64,000 nt of DNA from Bacteroidota bacterium. Lineage in GTDB: Bacteria; Bacteroidota; Bacteroidia; UBA8524. The stretch lies in assembly GCA_006226545.1 (NCBI GenBank), contig SBGR01000010.1, forward strand, positions 1 through 64,000. Direction: 5' to 3'. The number at the start of each line of letters is the position of its first letter. Position 1 is the stretch's first letter. This document shows, piece by piece, positions 28,199 through 36,079 of this stretch. The position numbers and the translations under genes are program-made. The notes beneath the pieces are model-generated. The model saw nothing but the letters and a program-made list of their open reading frames with translations, had not been told where the DNA came from and made no database searches.

Positions 28199-28693
28199 AT
28201 GGAGTTATTAACCCCGGGTTTAGGTCTTTTCTTCTGGACATTAGTGGTTTTCGTAGTGATTTTGCTCATTCTGCGCAAGTTTGCGTGGGGGCCAATCATG
28301 AAAGCCATTCATGACCGCGAAGAATCGATCGAAAATGCGTTAAAAGCTGCTGAAACAGCCCGTGCCGAAATGGCTCAGCTGCAGAGCGGTATCGAGTCTG
28401 CCAAAAGAGAGGCAGCTGCGGAGAGAGATCGTATCCTAAAAGAAGCAAACGAGATCAAAAACTCCATCCTTGATCAAGCTAAGAAAGACGCACAGTCTGA
28501 AGGAGCGAAAATCTTGGAAGGTGCCCGTGAGTCGATTAACAAAGAGAAAGCTGCTGCTATGGCTGAAGTAAAAGCACAGGTTGCCCTGTTGTCTTTGAGC
28601 ATCGCTGAAAAAGTATTGGCTAAGAAATTTGAGAATCAGGCTGAACAAGAGGCTTTGGTGAACGATTACCTGGAAAAAATTTCCTTGAACTAA
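28199..28693 (+). CDS. atpF: ATP synthase F0 subunit b
   Basis: A 164-residue peripheral-stalk subunit. One N-terminal membrane helix (GLFFWTLVVFVVILLILRKFAW) is followed by a long charged coiled coil. MKAIHDREESIENALKAAE is the typical b-subunit turn after the helix. It is 1 nt upstream of atpH. Confidence 0.95.
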   Translation: MELLTPGLGLFFWTLVVFVVILLILRKFAWGPIMKAIHDREESIENALKAAETARAEMAQLQSGIESAKREAAAERDRILKEANEIKNSILDQAKKDAQSEGAKILEGARESINKEKAAAMAEVKAQVALLSLSIAEKVLAKKFENQAEQEALVNDYLEKISLN

Positions 28694-28694
28694 T

Positions 28695-29231
28695 ATGTCA
28701 GAAATCAGAATAGCGTCAAGGTATGCCAGCTCTTTGCTCGGATTAGCAGAAGAACAAGGTAAGTTGGATGCGGTGCAAAACGACATGCAACAATTCAAAA
28801 GTGCTTGCGAAGGCAGCAGAGAATTGGTGAACATGTTGAAGAGCCCTATCGTTACCCCTGCTTTGAAGAGACAGGTGTTGGATAAAACATTTGGTTCTTT
28901 TCAGGATCTGAGTAAACTGTTCTTGCAAACTGTGGTAAGAAAAGGCCGTGAGGCTTACCTTCCTATGATTGCTTCAGAATACCTGGCTCAATACAATGAA
29001 AAGAAAAACATTGCAAAGGCTGTGGTAACTACCGCTAATCCGATCAATGCGGATATGGTGGCTAAAATCAAGAAGGAGCTGGAAGTTAAAACAGGTAAAA
29101 CCATTGAAATCGAAACCCAAGTGGATGCGTCCATTATTGGCGGTTTGGTGGTTCGTATCAACGATAGCCTCTTCGACGCAAGCATTGCGAATTCATTGAA
29201 AAAAATCAAAAAAGAACTCGTTTTAAACTAA
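28695..29231 (+). CDS. atpH: ATP synthase F1 subunit delta
   Basis: A 178-residue subunit that joins the F1 head to the b stalk. The N-terminal helical bundle begins [23 protein letters not shown]. The C-terminal family block is [32 protein letters not shown]. It lies between atpF and atpA with gaps of 1 and 8 nt. Confidence 0.94.
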   Translation: MSEIRIASRYASSLLGLAEEQGKLDAVQNDMQQFKSACEGSRELVNMLKSPIVTPALKRQVLDKTFGSFQDLSKLFLQTVVRKGREAYLPMIASEYLAQYNEKKNIAKAVVTTANPINADMVAKIKKELEVKTGKTIEIETQVDASIIGGLVVRINDSLFDASIANSLKKIKKELVLN

Positions 29232-29239
29232 AAAAAAGT

Positions 29240-30817
29240 ATGGCGAACATTAGACCTGACGAGGTTTCAGCGATCATCCGCGAGCAGCTGGCCAACCTGA
29301 AGTCGGAAGCCGAACTAGAAGAAGTGGGTACAGTACTCCAAGTGGGTGACGGTATCGCTCGTATCTACGGATTGACGAAAGTACAATCTGGAGAATTGAT
29401 TGAATTTGAAAACGGTACTGAAGGTATCGCCCTTAACTTGGAAGAAGACAATGTAGGTGCGGTATTGTTAGGTAAGTCTGAAGACATTAAAGAAGGTGAT
29501 ACCGTTAAACGTACTCGTCGTATTGCTTCCCTCAAAGTAGGTGAAGGTATGTTGGGTCGCGTTGTAAATACAATGGGTCAGCCTATCGACGGTGACGGCC
29601 CTATTAGCGGTGATTTATACGAAATGCCAATCGAAAGAAAGGCACCGGGTGTAATTTACCGTGAGCCGGTTAAAGAACCGTTGCAAACAGGTATCAAAGC
29701 GATTGACGCCATGATTCCAGTTGGTCGTGGTCAGCGTGAGTTGATCATTGGCGACCGTCAGACTGGTAAAACAGCTATCGCGATTGACACCATCATCAAC
29801 CAAAAAGAATTTTACGATAAAGGACAACCCGTATACTGTATCTACGTAGCCGTAGGCCAAAAAGGTTCTACTGTTGCTCAGGTGGTTAAATCCCTGAAAG
29901 ATGCTGGTGCTATGGATTATACCGTTGTTGTTGCCGCTACGGCTGCCGACCCTGCTCCACAGCAGTTCTACGCTCCAATGGCCGGTGCTGCAATTGGTGA
30001 GTTCTTCCGTGATACCGGTCGCCCGGCTTTGATTATCTACGACGATTTGTCTAAGCAGGCTGTGGCTTACCGTGAGGTATCCTTGTTGCTTCGTCGTCCA
30101 CCAGGACGTGAGGCTTACCCGGGTGACGTATTCTACTTGCATAGCCGCTTGTTAGAACGTGCCGCTAAGGTTAACTCTTCTGACGCAATTGCTCAGCAGA
30201 TGAACGATTTGCCGGAATCTATCCGTCCGTTGGTAAAAGGTGGTGGTTCATTAACCGCTCTTCCTATTATCGAGACCCAAGCCGGTGACGTATCTGCTTA
30301 TATCCCAACCAACGTAATTTCCATTACCGATGGTCAGATCTTCCTCGAGTCTAACTTGTTTAACTCAGGTGTTCGTCCGGCCATTAACGTAGGTATCTCG
30401 GTATCACGTGTGGGTGGTAACGCTCAGATTAAATCCATGAAGAAAGTAGCAGGTACCTTGAAGCTTGACCAAGCTCAGTACCGCGAGCTTGAGGCCTTTG
30501 CCAAATTCGGTTCTGACCTCGATGCAGCTACTAAATCTGTATTGGAAAAAGGTGCCCGTAACGTGGAAATCTTGAAGCAGGCCCAGTATTCACCTGCATC
30601 AGTAGAAAACCAGGTTGCTATCATTTACCTTGGAACAAAAGGTTTATTGAACAAAGTTCCGGTGAAAAAAGTGAAAGAATTCGAAAATGAATTCATCCAG
30701 TTCTTGCAAAGCAAACACAAAGATGTGTTGGCTCAGCTTGCAGCAGGTAAAATCGATGACAGCATCACTGCTACACTAGAGGAAGTGGCTAAAGACCTCA
30801 CAGCAAAATACAACTAA
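29240..30817 (+). CDS. atpA: ATP synthase F1 subunit alpha
   Basis: The 525-residue non-catalytic nucleotide-binding subunit, three per F1. The P-loop is [17 protein letters not shown] (about 168-185). The catalytic-interface block [29 protein letters not shown] contains the Arg finger region. The C-terminus is complete. A GC-rich hairpin follows 6 nt after the stop codon. Confidence 0.98.
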   Translation: MANIRPDEVSAIIREQLANLKSEAELEEVGTVLQVGDGIARIYGLTKVQSGELIEFENGTEGIALNLEEDNVGAVLLGKSEDIKEGDTVKRTRRIASLKVGEGMLGRVVNTMGQPIDGDGPISGDLYEMPIERKAPGVIYREPVKEPLQTGIKAIDAMIPVGRGQRELIIGDRQTGKTAIAIDTIINQKEFYDKGQPVYCIYVAVGQKGSTVAQVVKSLKDAGAMDYTVVVAATAADPAPQQFYAPMAGAAIGEFFRDTGRPALIIYDDLSKQAVAYREVSLLLRRPPGREAYPGDVFYLHSRLLERAAKVNSSDAIAQQMNDLPESIRPLVKGGGSLTALPIIETQAGDVSAYIPTNVISITDGQIFLESNLFNSGVRPAINVGISVSRVGGNAQIKSMKKVAGTLKLDQAQYRELEAFAKFGSDLDAATKSVLEKGARNVEILKQAQYSPASVENQVAIIYLGTKGLLNKVPVKKVKEFENEFIQFLQSKHKDVLAQLAAGKIDDSITATLEEVAKDLTAKYN

Positions 30818-30823
30818 ACATCA

Positions 30824-30841
30824 CGGGGCCTTAGGGCCCCG
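30824..30841 (+). other. Hairpin between atpA and atpG
   Basis: CGGGGCC TTAG GGCCCCG is a 7-bp all-GC stem with a tetraloop in the 42-nt gap. It has no following U-run. Like the atpE-atpF hairpin, it comes right after a subunit needed in more copies (alpha, three) than the next one (gamma, one). Confidence 0.65.
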
Positions 30842-30859
30842 ATAATTGTTGAATAAAGA

Positions 30860-31741
30860 ATGTCAAACTTAAAGGAAACAAGATCCCGGATCACCACGGT
30901 TAGCTCTACCCAGCAAATCACCAAGGCCATGAAATTGGTTTCGGCGACGAAGTTGCGTAAAGCGCAGATGGCTATCACGCAGATGCGTCCGTATGCTGAG
31001 AAGCTTCAAAGCATCCTGGGGAATCTTTCCGGAAGTATTGAAGATGCTTCTCTAGCGAAATATTTCGAAGAGAGAGAAGTAAACAAGGTATTGTTGGTTG
31101 TGATGACATCAGACCGCGGACTTTGTGGTGCCTTCAACTCGAACATTGTGAAACGAGTGAAACACCTTCTCAATACCAAATACGCTCATTTGCCAAAAGA
31201 GAATGTAACTCTTCTCTTCAACGGTAAAAAGGGCGGTGATTTACTCGCTAAATTAGGTTACCCTGCAATTATGGATAACCGTGAAATCTTCCAACACTTG
31301 GAAGCGGATAACGTGTTCGCTTTCGCTCAAAGTTTATTGGATCGTTTCACTGAAAGAGAGTTTGATCGTGTAGAATTGGTATACAACCAATTTAAAAATG
31401 CGGCTACTCAAATCATCACCAACGAGCAATTCCTTCCGGTAGATATTCAAGCTTACGCTACTGAAGATAGCAGCGCTAACAACGATTACATCTTCGAACC
31501 ATCGAAAGTGGAAATCTTGGAAGAATTGGTGCCACGTAGCTTGAAGACTCAGGTCTACAAAGCCCTGCTTGATTCATTTGCTTCTGAACACGGTGCCCGA
31601 ATGGTAGCGATGGACAAGGCAACTGAAAATGCCGGCGACCTGATGAAAGCCCTCAGACTGGCTTATAACCAAGCACGTCAGGCGGCTATTACAACAGAAC
31701 TTTCTGAAATCGTGGGCGGTGCAGCTGCCTTGAACGGTTAA
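30860..31741 (+). CDS. atpG: ATP synthase F1 subunit gamma
   Basis: The 293-residue central rotor shaft. The N-terminal helix TRSRITTVSSTQQITKAMKLVSATKLRKAQ and the C-terminal NARQAAITTELSEIVGGAAALNG-type helix are present, with SDRGLCGAFNSN in the Rossmann part. It is the last gene of this operon. atpD (beta) and atpC (epsilon) are not in the window, as in other Bacteroidota where they form a separate locus. Confidence 0.96.
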   Translation: MSNLKETRSRITTVSSTQQITKAMKLVSATKLRKAQMAITQMRPYAEKLQSILGNLSGSIEDASLAKYFEEREVNKVLLVVMTSDRGLCGAFNSNIVKRVKHLLNTKYAHLPKENVTLLFNGKKGGDLLAKLGYPAIMDNREIFQHLEADNVFAFAQSLLDRFTEREFDRVELVYNQFKNAATQIITNEQFLPVDIQAYATEDSSANNDYIFEPSKVEILEELVPRSLKTQVYKALLDSFASEHGARMVAMDKATENAGDLMKALRLAYNQARQAAITTELSEIVGGAAALNG

Positions 31742-31767
31742 GAAATATATCTTTTGCCAAAATAGAA

Positions 31768-31791
31768 AACCCTCCATTAGGAGGGTTTTTT
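31768..31791 (+). terminator. Terminator of the atp operon
   Basis: AACCCTCC / GGAGGGTT around ATTA, followed by a T-run to 31791. The A-run on the other side (AAAA) makes it likely to serve the convergent DUF2202 gene as well. Confidence 0.92.
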
Positions 31792-31817
31792 CATTTATAG
31801 AGATTTTGGTTTAAAGC

Positions 31818-32441
31818 TTATTTACCGCATTCTTCTTTTAAGCTATTGATGATGCTGTCAAATTTCTCCTGGGAGATATACTGTGGAGTATAGGTGCTTC
31901 CCTGGTTTTTAATTTGACTGTTGAAGGCGCGGATATGGTTTCTAGAACCGCAGTTTAAATCAGTATAGACTTTCACTAAATCCGGATTGGTGGTTTTGGT
32001 AAGTAATCCGTCAATGTCATTGATGTCCATGTCTTCTATTGTAGCTCCTACTATTAGTGCATCCAATTCAGATAAGGCTGTTTTCTGAGCAAGGGTATAG
32101 TATAGGTCTTGCAATGTTGCGTTGCTAAATTTGCCTTCTTCTGCCAAAGCAGGATCAGCAATACCGTATTTATCCATTAAGGTTTTAATGCGCTCAAAAT
32201 GGGTTTGTTCACTACCGCTAATATGTTCAAAAATCATTAAGTCGTACTTAGACTTTGCCAGTAAATAAACATCACGAGCCAGTTTCTCTTCCTCTCTCAA
32301 AAATTTGAGATTGGCAATTTCTTCTGCGCTAAGTGTATAGACAGGAGCGGTAGGGGTTTCTGTTTTGCTGCAGCCGGTACATGAAATCATGCAAGTGCCC
32401 ACTCCGAAAAACAGAACGCTTAAAATCAGTAGCTTTTTCAT
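31818..32441 (-). CDS. DUF2202 lipoprotein (ferritin-like)
   Basis: About 207 residues. The chosen start MKKLLILSVLFFGVGTC, nine codons inside the track ORF, gives a lipoprotein signal with Cys in the MISC/GTC region. The DUF2202 domain (about 40-190) begins LSAEEIANLKFLREEEKLARDVYLLA. It also has FEHISGSEQTHFERIKTLMDKYG and the RNHIRAF block, a helical bundle with Glu and His placed like a ferritin-like di-iron site. Function is unknown in the family. The last residues contain EECGK. Confidence 0.8.
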   Translation of the reverse strand: MKKLLILSVLFFGVGTCMISCTGCSKTETPTAPVYTLSAEEIANLKFLREEEKLARDVYLLAKSKYDLMIFEHISGSEQTHFERIKTLMDKYGIADPALAEEGKFSNATLQDLYYTLAQKTALSELDALIVGATIEDMDINDIDGLLTKTTNPDLVKVYTDLNCGSRNHIRAFNSQIKNQGSTYTPQYISQEKFDSIINSLKEECGK

Positions 32442-32575
32442 AACAGTAGTATTTAGGTTGGTGTTCAATTCCTTCTGGAATCCACTACTAAGTTCTTTAT
32501 AAACCAGCTGAGAATACGTGACTTAGGTTACATGAGCTTGAGGTTTGTGCTTGGGGATTTAGAATTGAGGTTTGT

Positions 32576-32599
32576 AGAGGCGACGCATGCGTCGCCTCT
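32576..32599. repeat. 24-bp perfect palindrome, REP-like copy 1
   Basis: The core GGCGACGCATGCGTCGCC extended by AGA/TCT gives a perfect 24-bp palindrome, followed after a few bases by GAAGGTTA. It lies 41 nt beyond the stop of the 344-residue membrane protein gene. A second related copy lies upstream of that gene. The rest of the 32469-32639 gap holds a doubled GAGGTTTGT word and a small hairpin. Confidence 0.75.
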
Positions 32600-32639
32600 T
32601 TTGAAGGTTAGTCTAATGTAGTTTGTCTATGGCAAACAT

Positions 32640-33674
32640 TTAATCTCCTTTCCGCTCAGCTAAGACTCGTTTTGCTGCGGCAACAGCTACTTCATGGTGA
32701 GTGCCTGGATTTGAAACGATGTTTTTCAAAAAGGCTTCATCTTTATGCTTATAACGATGGAAGAACCGATTCTCCTTTTTCTGTTTCGCCCTTAGTTCTC
32801 TTTGAGTAGGAATGGAAGAACGCAAATAGGGATAAACAAAGACCCTCTCTCTGGGCTTTTTGCTGAGCCGCGTAGCAAGCTTTTCGGTTTCCGCACTCAA
32901 GCTACTCAAGTAATAGCACCTTGTAGCCGTTTGTATACGCAAGAAACTAAGCTCAAAGATTCGTTTATCCACTTTGGGTTGTCGGCACACATCGACAAAT
33001 TGCATTTCAGTAAAGGGAATAGCTCTTTTTTCTTGTTCGTGCAATAGATAAAGGGTCTTGGTCTTCCAGTCGATGTTCCATTCAGCGCGTTTATCGTTGA
33101 AGTAGTACGAAAGAATTAAAATGCCCGGAGGAAGTATGAATAGCAGAACTGCACCGGCAAACAGGAATACGAACCAAATGATATACGGATCCATGTTTTC
33201 GGAGTTAAAGAGAATAATTCCCAAGTGTGATGGGACAATGATGAGTAAACTGCTGAACAAACCCAGGAACCCATAATTCAGTTTGGGCGTAAAGACTTGA
33301 GTTTCGGGTGAGGGAGTAATCTTATGACCTTCCTGTTTCGACAGTTTTCCGGAGTAGAAATCGGCTACCAGTTGTTGCATTTGCCGATAGGAATCAACTT
33401 TGCCCGGATCTACTTCAAAATACCAATCGTTGGATGTGTCTTGATTTCGGTAGAAAAAGCGAACTCTGTTATTTTCCTCCCTGGCTATCTCCAAATAATG
33501 CTCATCGCTATGGTAAATGGTGATGGCGGGATATTCTTCTTCTGAATTTTCTGTGCGCTTCCATTCTGCTTCCCATGGGAATGTCTCAAATACTTCTAGG
33601 AATTGCTCTGATGTGATGAGAGCATCATTTCCTAAAGAAGGGTCATGTGTTACTTTATAGCGAAGGGGTTTCAC
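32640..33674 (-). CDS. Unrecognised membrane protein
   Basis: A 344-residue protein that I do not recognise. Two hydrophobic helices lie at about residues 134-155 and 163-192. Before them is a soluble domain with aromatic and acidic residues (YPAITIYHSDEHYLEIAREENNRVRFFYR). After them a predicted beta-rich PH-like segment (AEWNIDWKTKTLYLLHEQEKRAIPFTEMQFV) leads to a basic tail. The start is GTG at 33674. It stands alone between the DUF2202 gene and the arg leader and is bracketed by two related palindromes, so horizontal mobility is possible but unproven. Confidence 0.7.
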   Translation of the reverse strand: MKPLRYKVTHDPSLGNDALITSEQFLEVFETFPWEAEWKRTENSEEEYPAITIYHSDEHYLEIAREENNRVRFFYRNQDTSNDWYFEVDPGKVDSYRQMQQLVADFYSGKLSKQEGHKITPSPETQVFTPKLNYGFLGLFSSLLIIVPSHLGIILFNSENMDPYIIWFVFLFAGAVLLFILPPGILILSYYFNDKRAEWNIDWKTKTLYLLHEQEKRAIPFTEMQFVDVCRQPKVDKRIFELSFLRIQTATRCYYLSSLSAETEKLATRLSKKPRERVFVYPYLRSSIPTQRELRAKQKKENRFFHRYKHKDEAFLKNIVSNPGTHHEVAVAAAKRVLAERKGD

Positions 33675-33724
33675 TGCTGTGAAGATAGGAATTTGAGGAA
33701 TGGGGTTGAGGATTTAGGTCATTA

Positions 33725-33745
33725 GCGGCGACGCATGCGGCGCCA
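33725..33745. repeat. REP-like palindrome, copy 2
   Basis: GGCGACGCATGCGGCGCC is the core of copy 1 (32576-32599) with one changed pair, and it is also followed by GAAGGTTA. The surrounding gap (33675-33878) also holds AGGTCA ATACC TGACCT (33779-33795), an inverted repeat that could be an operator, and a doubled TAACGTC word. I see no gene in that part. Confidence 0.65.
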
Positions 33746-33878
33746 CTACCGAAGGTTAAGCAATTTGGGTGTAGCCTTAGGTCAATACCTGACCTATTAA
33801 AGCTTGGTCTAAATGCCTTAACGTCTTGATGTCCTAACGTCAACAATTCCAATTCTCATGTCACTACATCTATTTTAT

Positions 33879-33908
33879 TTTGAAAACTTTCATTTTCAAT
33901 TACATTTG
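33879..33908 (+). promoter_or_regulatory. -33/-7 promoter of the arginine operon
   Basis: TTTG (33879-33882), an 18-nt spacer, and TACATTTG (33901-33908) closely match the Bacteroidota consensus. The leader-peptide ATG follows 10 nt after the -7 box, so transcription should begin only a few nucleotides before it. Confidence 0.8.
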
Positions 33909-33918
33909 CAACCACAAA

Positions 33919-33978
33919 ATGAAACAAGTACTACTGAACTATAGATCACTTAGACGCAGGCCATACGCGGCAGGCTAA
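33919..33978 (+). CDS. Arginine leader peptide of the arg attenuator
   Basis: A 19-codon ORF, MKQVLLNYRSLRRRPYAAG, too short for the ORF track. Arg codons are 9 (AGA), 12 (AGA), 13 (CGC) and 14 (AGG). It starts 10 nt after a strong promoter box and ends 32 nt before an intrinsic terminator, upstream of the arginine biosynthesis genes. Codons 17-20 (GCGGCAGGCT) can pair with the 5' arm of that terminator. A ribosome slowed at codon 12 should leave this segment free and block termination, while one that reaches the stop codon should cover it. This is the design of amino-acid attenuators such as his and trp leaders. It has not been tested. Confidence 0.82.
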   Translation: MKQVLLNYRSLRRRPYAAG

Positions 33979-34023
33979 GGGTGTGTTCAGCAGTGAAAGA
34001 GATAAACCCGAAAGGCTTGCCGC
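33967..34023 (+). promoter_or_regulatory. Antiterminator pairing of the arg attenuator
   Basis: GCGGCAGGCT (33967-33976) can form ten pairs, two of them G-U, with GGCTTGCCGC (34014-34023). That removes the 5' arm and part of the loop of the terminator. GGCAGGC occurs in both competing strands (33969-33975 and 34026-34032). A further 9-of-10 pairing, ACTACTGAAC (33930-33939) with GTTCAGCAGT (33985-33994), could form in the absence of ribosomes. Confidence 0.7.
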
Positions 34024-34039
34024 ATGGCAGGCCTTTTTT
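34011..34039 (+). terminator. Attenuator terminator of the arg operon
   Basis: AAAGGCTTGCC GCAT GGCAGGCCTTT forms an 11-bp stem with one G-U pair and a 4-nt loop. It is followed by TTTTTT G TTTTT. It lies between the leader peptide and the first arg gene, so unless it is opened, it should stop transcription before the operon. Confidence 0.9.
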
Positions 34040-34065
34040 GTTTTTATCGCTAAAGATTTGACTAC

Positions 34066-34173
34066 ATGAATTTAACAGACATGCTACATAGAAAAACGAT
34101 ACTTCGAAGTGCAAACCGACAAACGCATTTTGAACAGATTCAATCCATTCACGACATGTTAAACTATACCTAG
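34066..34173 (+). CDS. Possible 35-residue ORF before the GNAT gene
   Basis: ATG at 34066 opens 35 codons (MNLTDMLHRKTILRSANRQ..., ending LNYT) that stop 11 nt before the GNAT gene. It lies after the attenuator terminator. It is basic at the N-terminal half and has no signal or membrane segment. It may be a small protein, a second leader, or a chance ORF. The only support is position and length. Confidence 0.3.
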   Translation: MNLTDMLHRKTILRSANRQTHFEQIQSIHDMLNYT

Positions 34174-34184
34174 CTGTACGCTAA

Positions 34185-34868
34185 ATGAACATATTTAAAC
34201 CGAAGTTTAAAGTGCAGGTAGCCGATGAGCGGCACTTACCTTATGCACAAACCATCGTTGATGAGATGGAAGCTTCCGCCAAAGTGCGAGGCACCGGTAT
34301 AGCGAAACGCAGTCCGGAATTTATCATCAAAAAAATACAGGAGGGCAAAGCTGTCATCGCTTTAAGCTCCTCCGGTGAATGGGCCGGATTCTGTTATATC
34401 GAATCTTGGAGCCACGGTCAATTTGTGGCAAACTCCGGCCTTATAGTCAATCCCGCCTTCAGAAAAAGCGGATTGGCCAAAGAAATCAAGGAACGCATCT
34501 TTCAACTATCACGCTCCCGTTACCCTGAGGCTAAAATATTTGGACTCACCACCGGATTAGCCGTGATGAAGATTAATTCCGACCTGGGCTACGAACCCGT
34601 TACATACCAGGAACTCACCACCGACGAAGATTTTTGGAGCGGCTGCAAGAGCTGCGTCAACTACGATATTCTCATGGCCAAAGAGCGCAAGAACTGCCTC
34701 TGCACCGCCATGTTATACAACCCAGAAGAAAACGTAATCAAAAAGTGGAAAGGACGAAGGCTGGATTTTTCCCGCCACTCCGACCTGTATGAACGGTATA
34801 TGCGCATCAAGAAGAGTCGCTTGTTGCGCTGGATTAATAAAGTAAAAGAGCCCAAAACACAAAAATGA
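34185..34868 (+). CDS. GNAT acyltransferase, probable first enzyme of arginine synthesis
   Basis: A 227-residue GNAT protein. The acetyl-CoA-binding motif A is in GLIVNPAFRKSGLAKEIKERIF (about 86-107). The C-terminal part has a Cys-rich stretch (GCKSCVNYD, KNCLCTAM) and a basic tail. As first gene of the arg operon, with no argJ or classical argA here, it most likely acylates glutamate. Whether the donor is acetyl-CoA or succinyl-CoA is open, given the carbamoyltransferase three genes on. Its stop overlaps argG by 4 nt. Confidence 0.78.
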   Translation: MNIFKPKFKVQVADERHLPYAQTIVDEMEASAKVRGTGIAKRSPEFIIKKIQEGKAVIALSSSGEWAGFCYIESWSHGQFVANSGLIVNPAFRKSGLAKEIKERIFQLSRSRYPEAKIFGLTTGLAVMKINSDLGYEPVTYQELTTDEDFWSGCKSCVNYDILMAKERKNCLCTAMLYNPEENVIKKWKGRRLDFSRHSDLYERYMRIKKSRLLRWINKVKEPKTQK

Positions 34869-36079
34869 CAAAACGCGTAGTATTGGCCTATAGCGGAGGA
34901 CTAGATACTTCCTATTGTGCCCTTTACCTGAGCAAGGAACTCGGCTATGAGGTCATTGCCGTAACCATCAATACCGGTGGTTTTTCAACCGAAGAATTGG
35001 AACAAATTGGCGATAGGGCCTTGAAAGCCGGCGTAGCGAAATACGAGGTACTCGAAGAAACCCAACGCTATTACGATAAAGTAGTACAATACCTTCTTTT
35101 TGGTAATGTGCTTAAAAATCAAACGTATCCACTTTCCGTAAGTGCCGAACGTATCGCTCAAGCATCTGCCTTGGCTGCCTATGCCAAAAAAGTCAATGCG
35201 GCTGCTGTAGCGCACGGGAGCACCGGAGCAGGAAACGACCAGATTCGCTTCGATATGATTCTACAAAACCTGCTGCCGGGCATCGAATTGATCACCCCCA
35301 TCCGCGATAAACAACTGAGTCGCGAGGAGGAAATCAATTACCTGCACCAAGCCGGACTAGATTTCCCTTCGTCCAAAGCGACCTACAGCATTAACCAAGG
35401 ACTTTGGGGAACTTCGGTAGGAGGCAAAGAAACACTCAACTCACGTCAAAACCTTCCTGAATCAGCTTGGCCTATTCAAGTGAGCAAGTCGGAGCCTGAA
35501 ACAGTGCAAATCCGTTTTGAGAAAGGTCAGCCCGTATCGGTAAACAATATTCGTTTTGCTCATCCAATTCAAGTGATCAAAGCCTTACACAGAATTGCAT
35601 CGCCGTTTGGCATCGGCAGAGACATTCACGTGGGCGATACGATTCTCGGAATCAAAGGCCGTGTTGGGTTTGAAGCAGCCGCGCCCCTCATCCTCATCAA
35701 AGCACACCACTTATTGGAGAAACACGTACTTACCAAATCACAGCTCGCGTGGAAAGAGCAGATTGCACAATTTTACGGTAACAATCTACACGAAGGTTTA
35801 TACCTCGATCCGGTGATGCGCAACATGGAGGCTTTCTTGGAAAGCAGCCAAGAAAAAGTGAGCGGCAATGTTTTTATCAAACTTTACCCTTACCGTTTTG
35901 AGCTGGAAGGCATTGAATCGGAACACGACCTTATGTCGTCTAAGTTTGGAACATACGGCGAAATGAACCGCGCCTGGTCTGCCGAAGACGCCAAAGGGTT
36001 TATCCGCATCTACGGAAACCAAAATACCATGTACTATCAGATTAACAAGGAGGAGAACCCATACCATGAATACAATTAA
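34865..36079 (+). CDS. argG: Argininosuccinate synthase
   Basis: Joins citrulline and aspartate with ATP use. The 404-residue protein has the PP-loop AYSGGLDTSYCALYL at residues 8-22, and HGSTGAGNDQIRFD, the second nucleotide/aspartate-binding block. The C-terminal tetramer helix is present. ArgG is unusual as second gene of the operon, before argC. It overlaps the GNAT gene by 4 nt and argC by 14 nt. Confidence 0.95.
   Translation: MTKRVVLAYSGGLDTSYCALYLSKELGYEVIAVTINTGGFSTEELEQIGDRALKAGVAKYEVLEETQRYYDKVVQYLLFGNVLKNQTYPLSVSAERIAQASALAAYAKKVNAAAVAHGSTGAGNDQIRFDMILQNLLPGIELITPIRDKQLSREEEINYLHQAGLDFPSSKATYSINQGLWGTSVGGKETLNSRQNLPESAWPIQVSKSEPETVQIRFEKGQPVSVNNIRFAHPIQVIKALHRIASPFGIGRDIHVGDTILGIKGRVGFEAAAPLILIKAHHLLEKHVLTKSQLAWKEQIAQFYGNNLHEGLYLDPVMRNMEAFLESSQEKVSGNVFIKLYPYRFELEGIESEHDLMSSKFGTYGEMNRAWSAEDAKGFIRIYGNQNTMYYQINKEENPYHEYN

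Noticed and set aside
32576-33745. Insertion sequence or composite transposon around the 344-residue gene
   Set aside because: No transposase, no target-site duplication seen, and the palindromes are imperfect copies; only a REP-like description is supported.
33779-33795. AGGTCA-N5-TGACCT as an ArgR operator
   Set aside because: It does not resemble the known ArgR box pattern and lies about 100 nt upstream of the promoter; kept only as a possible unknown operator.
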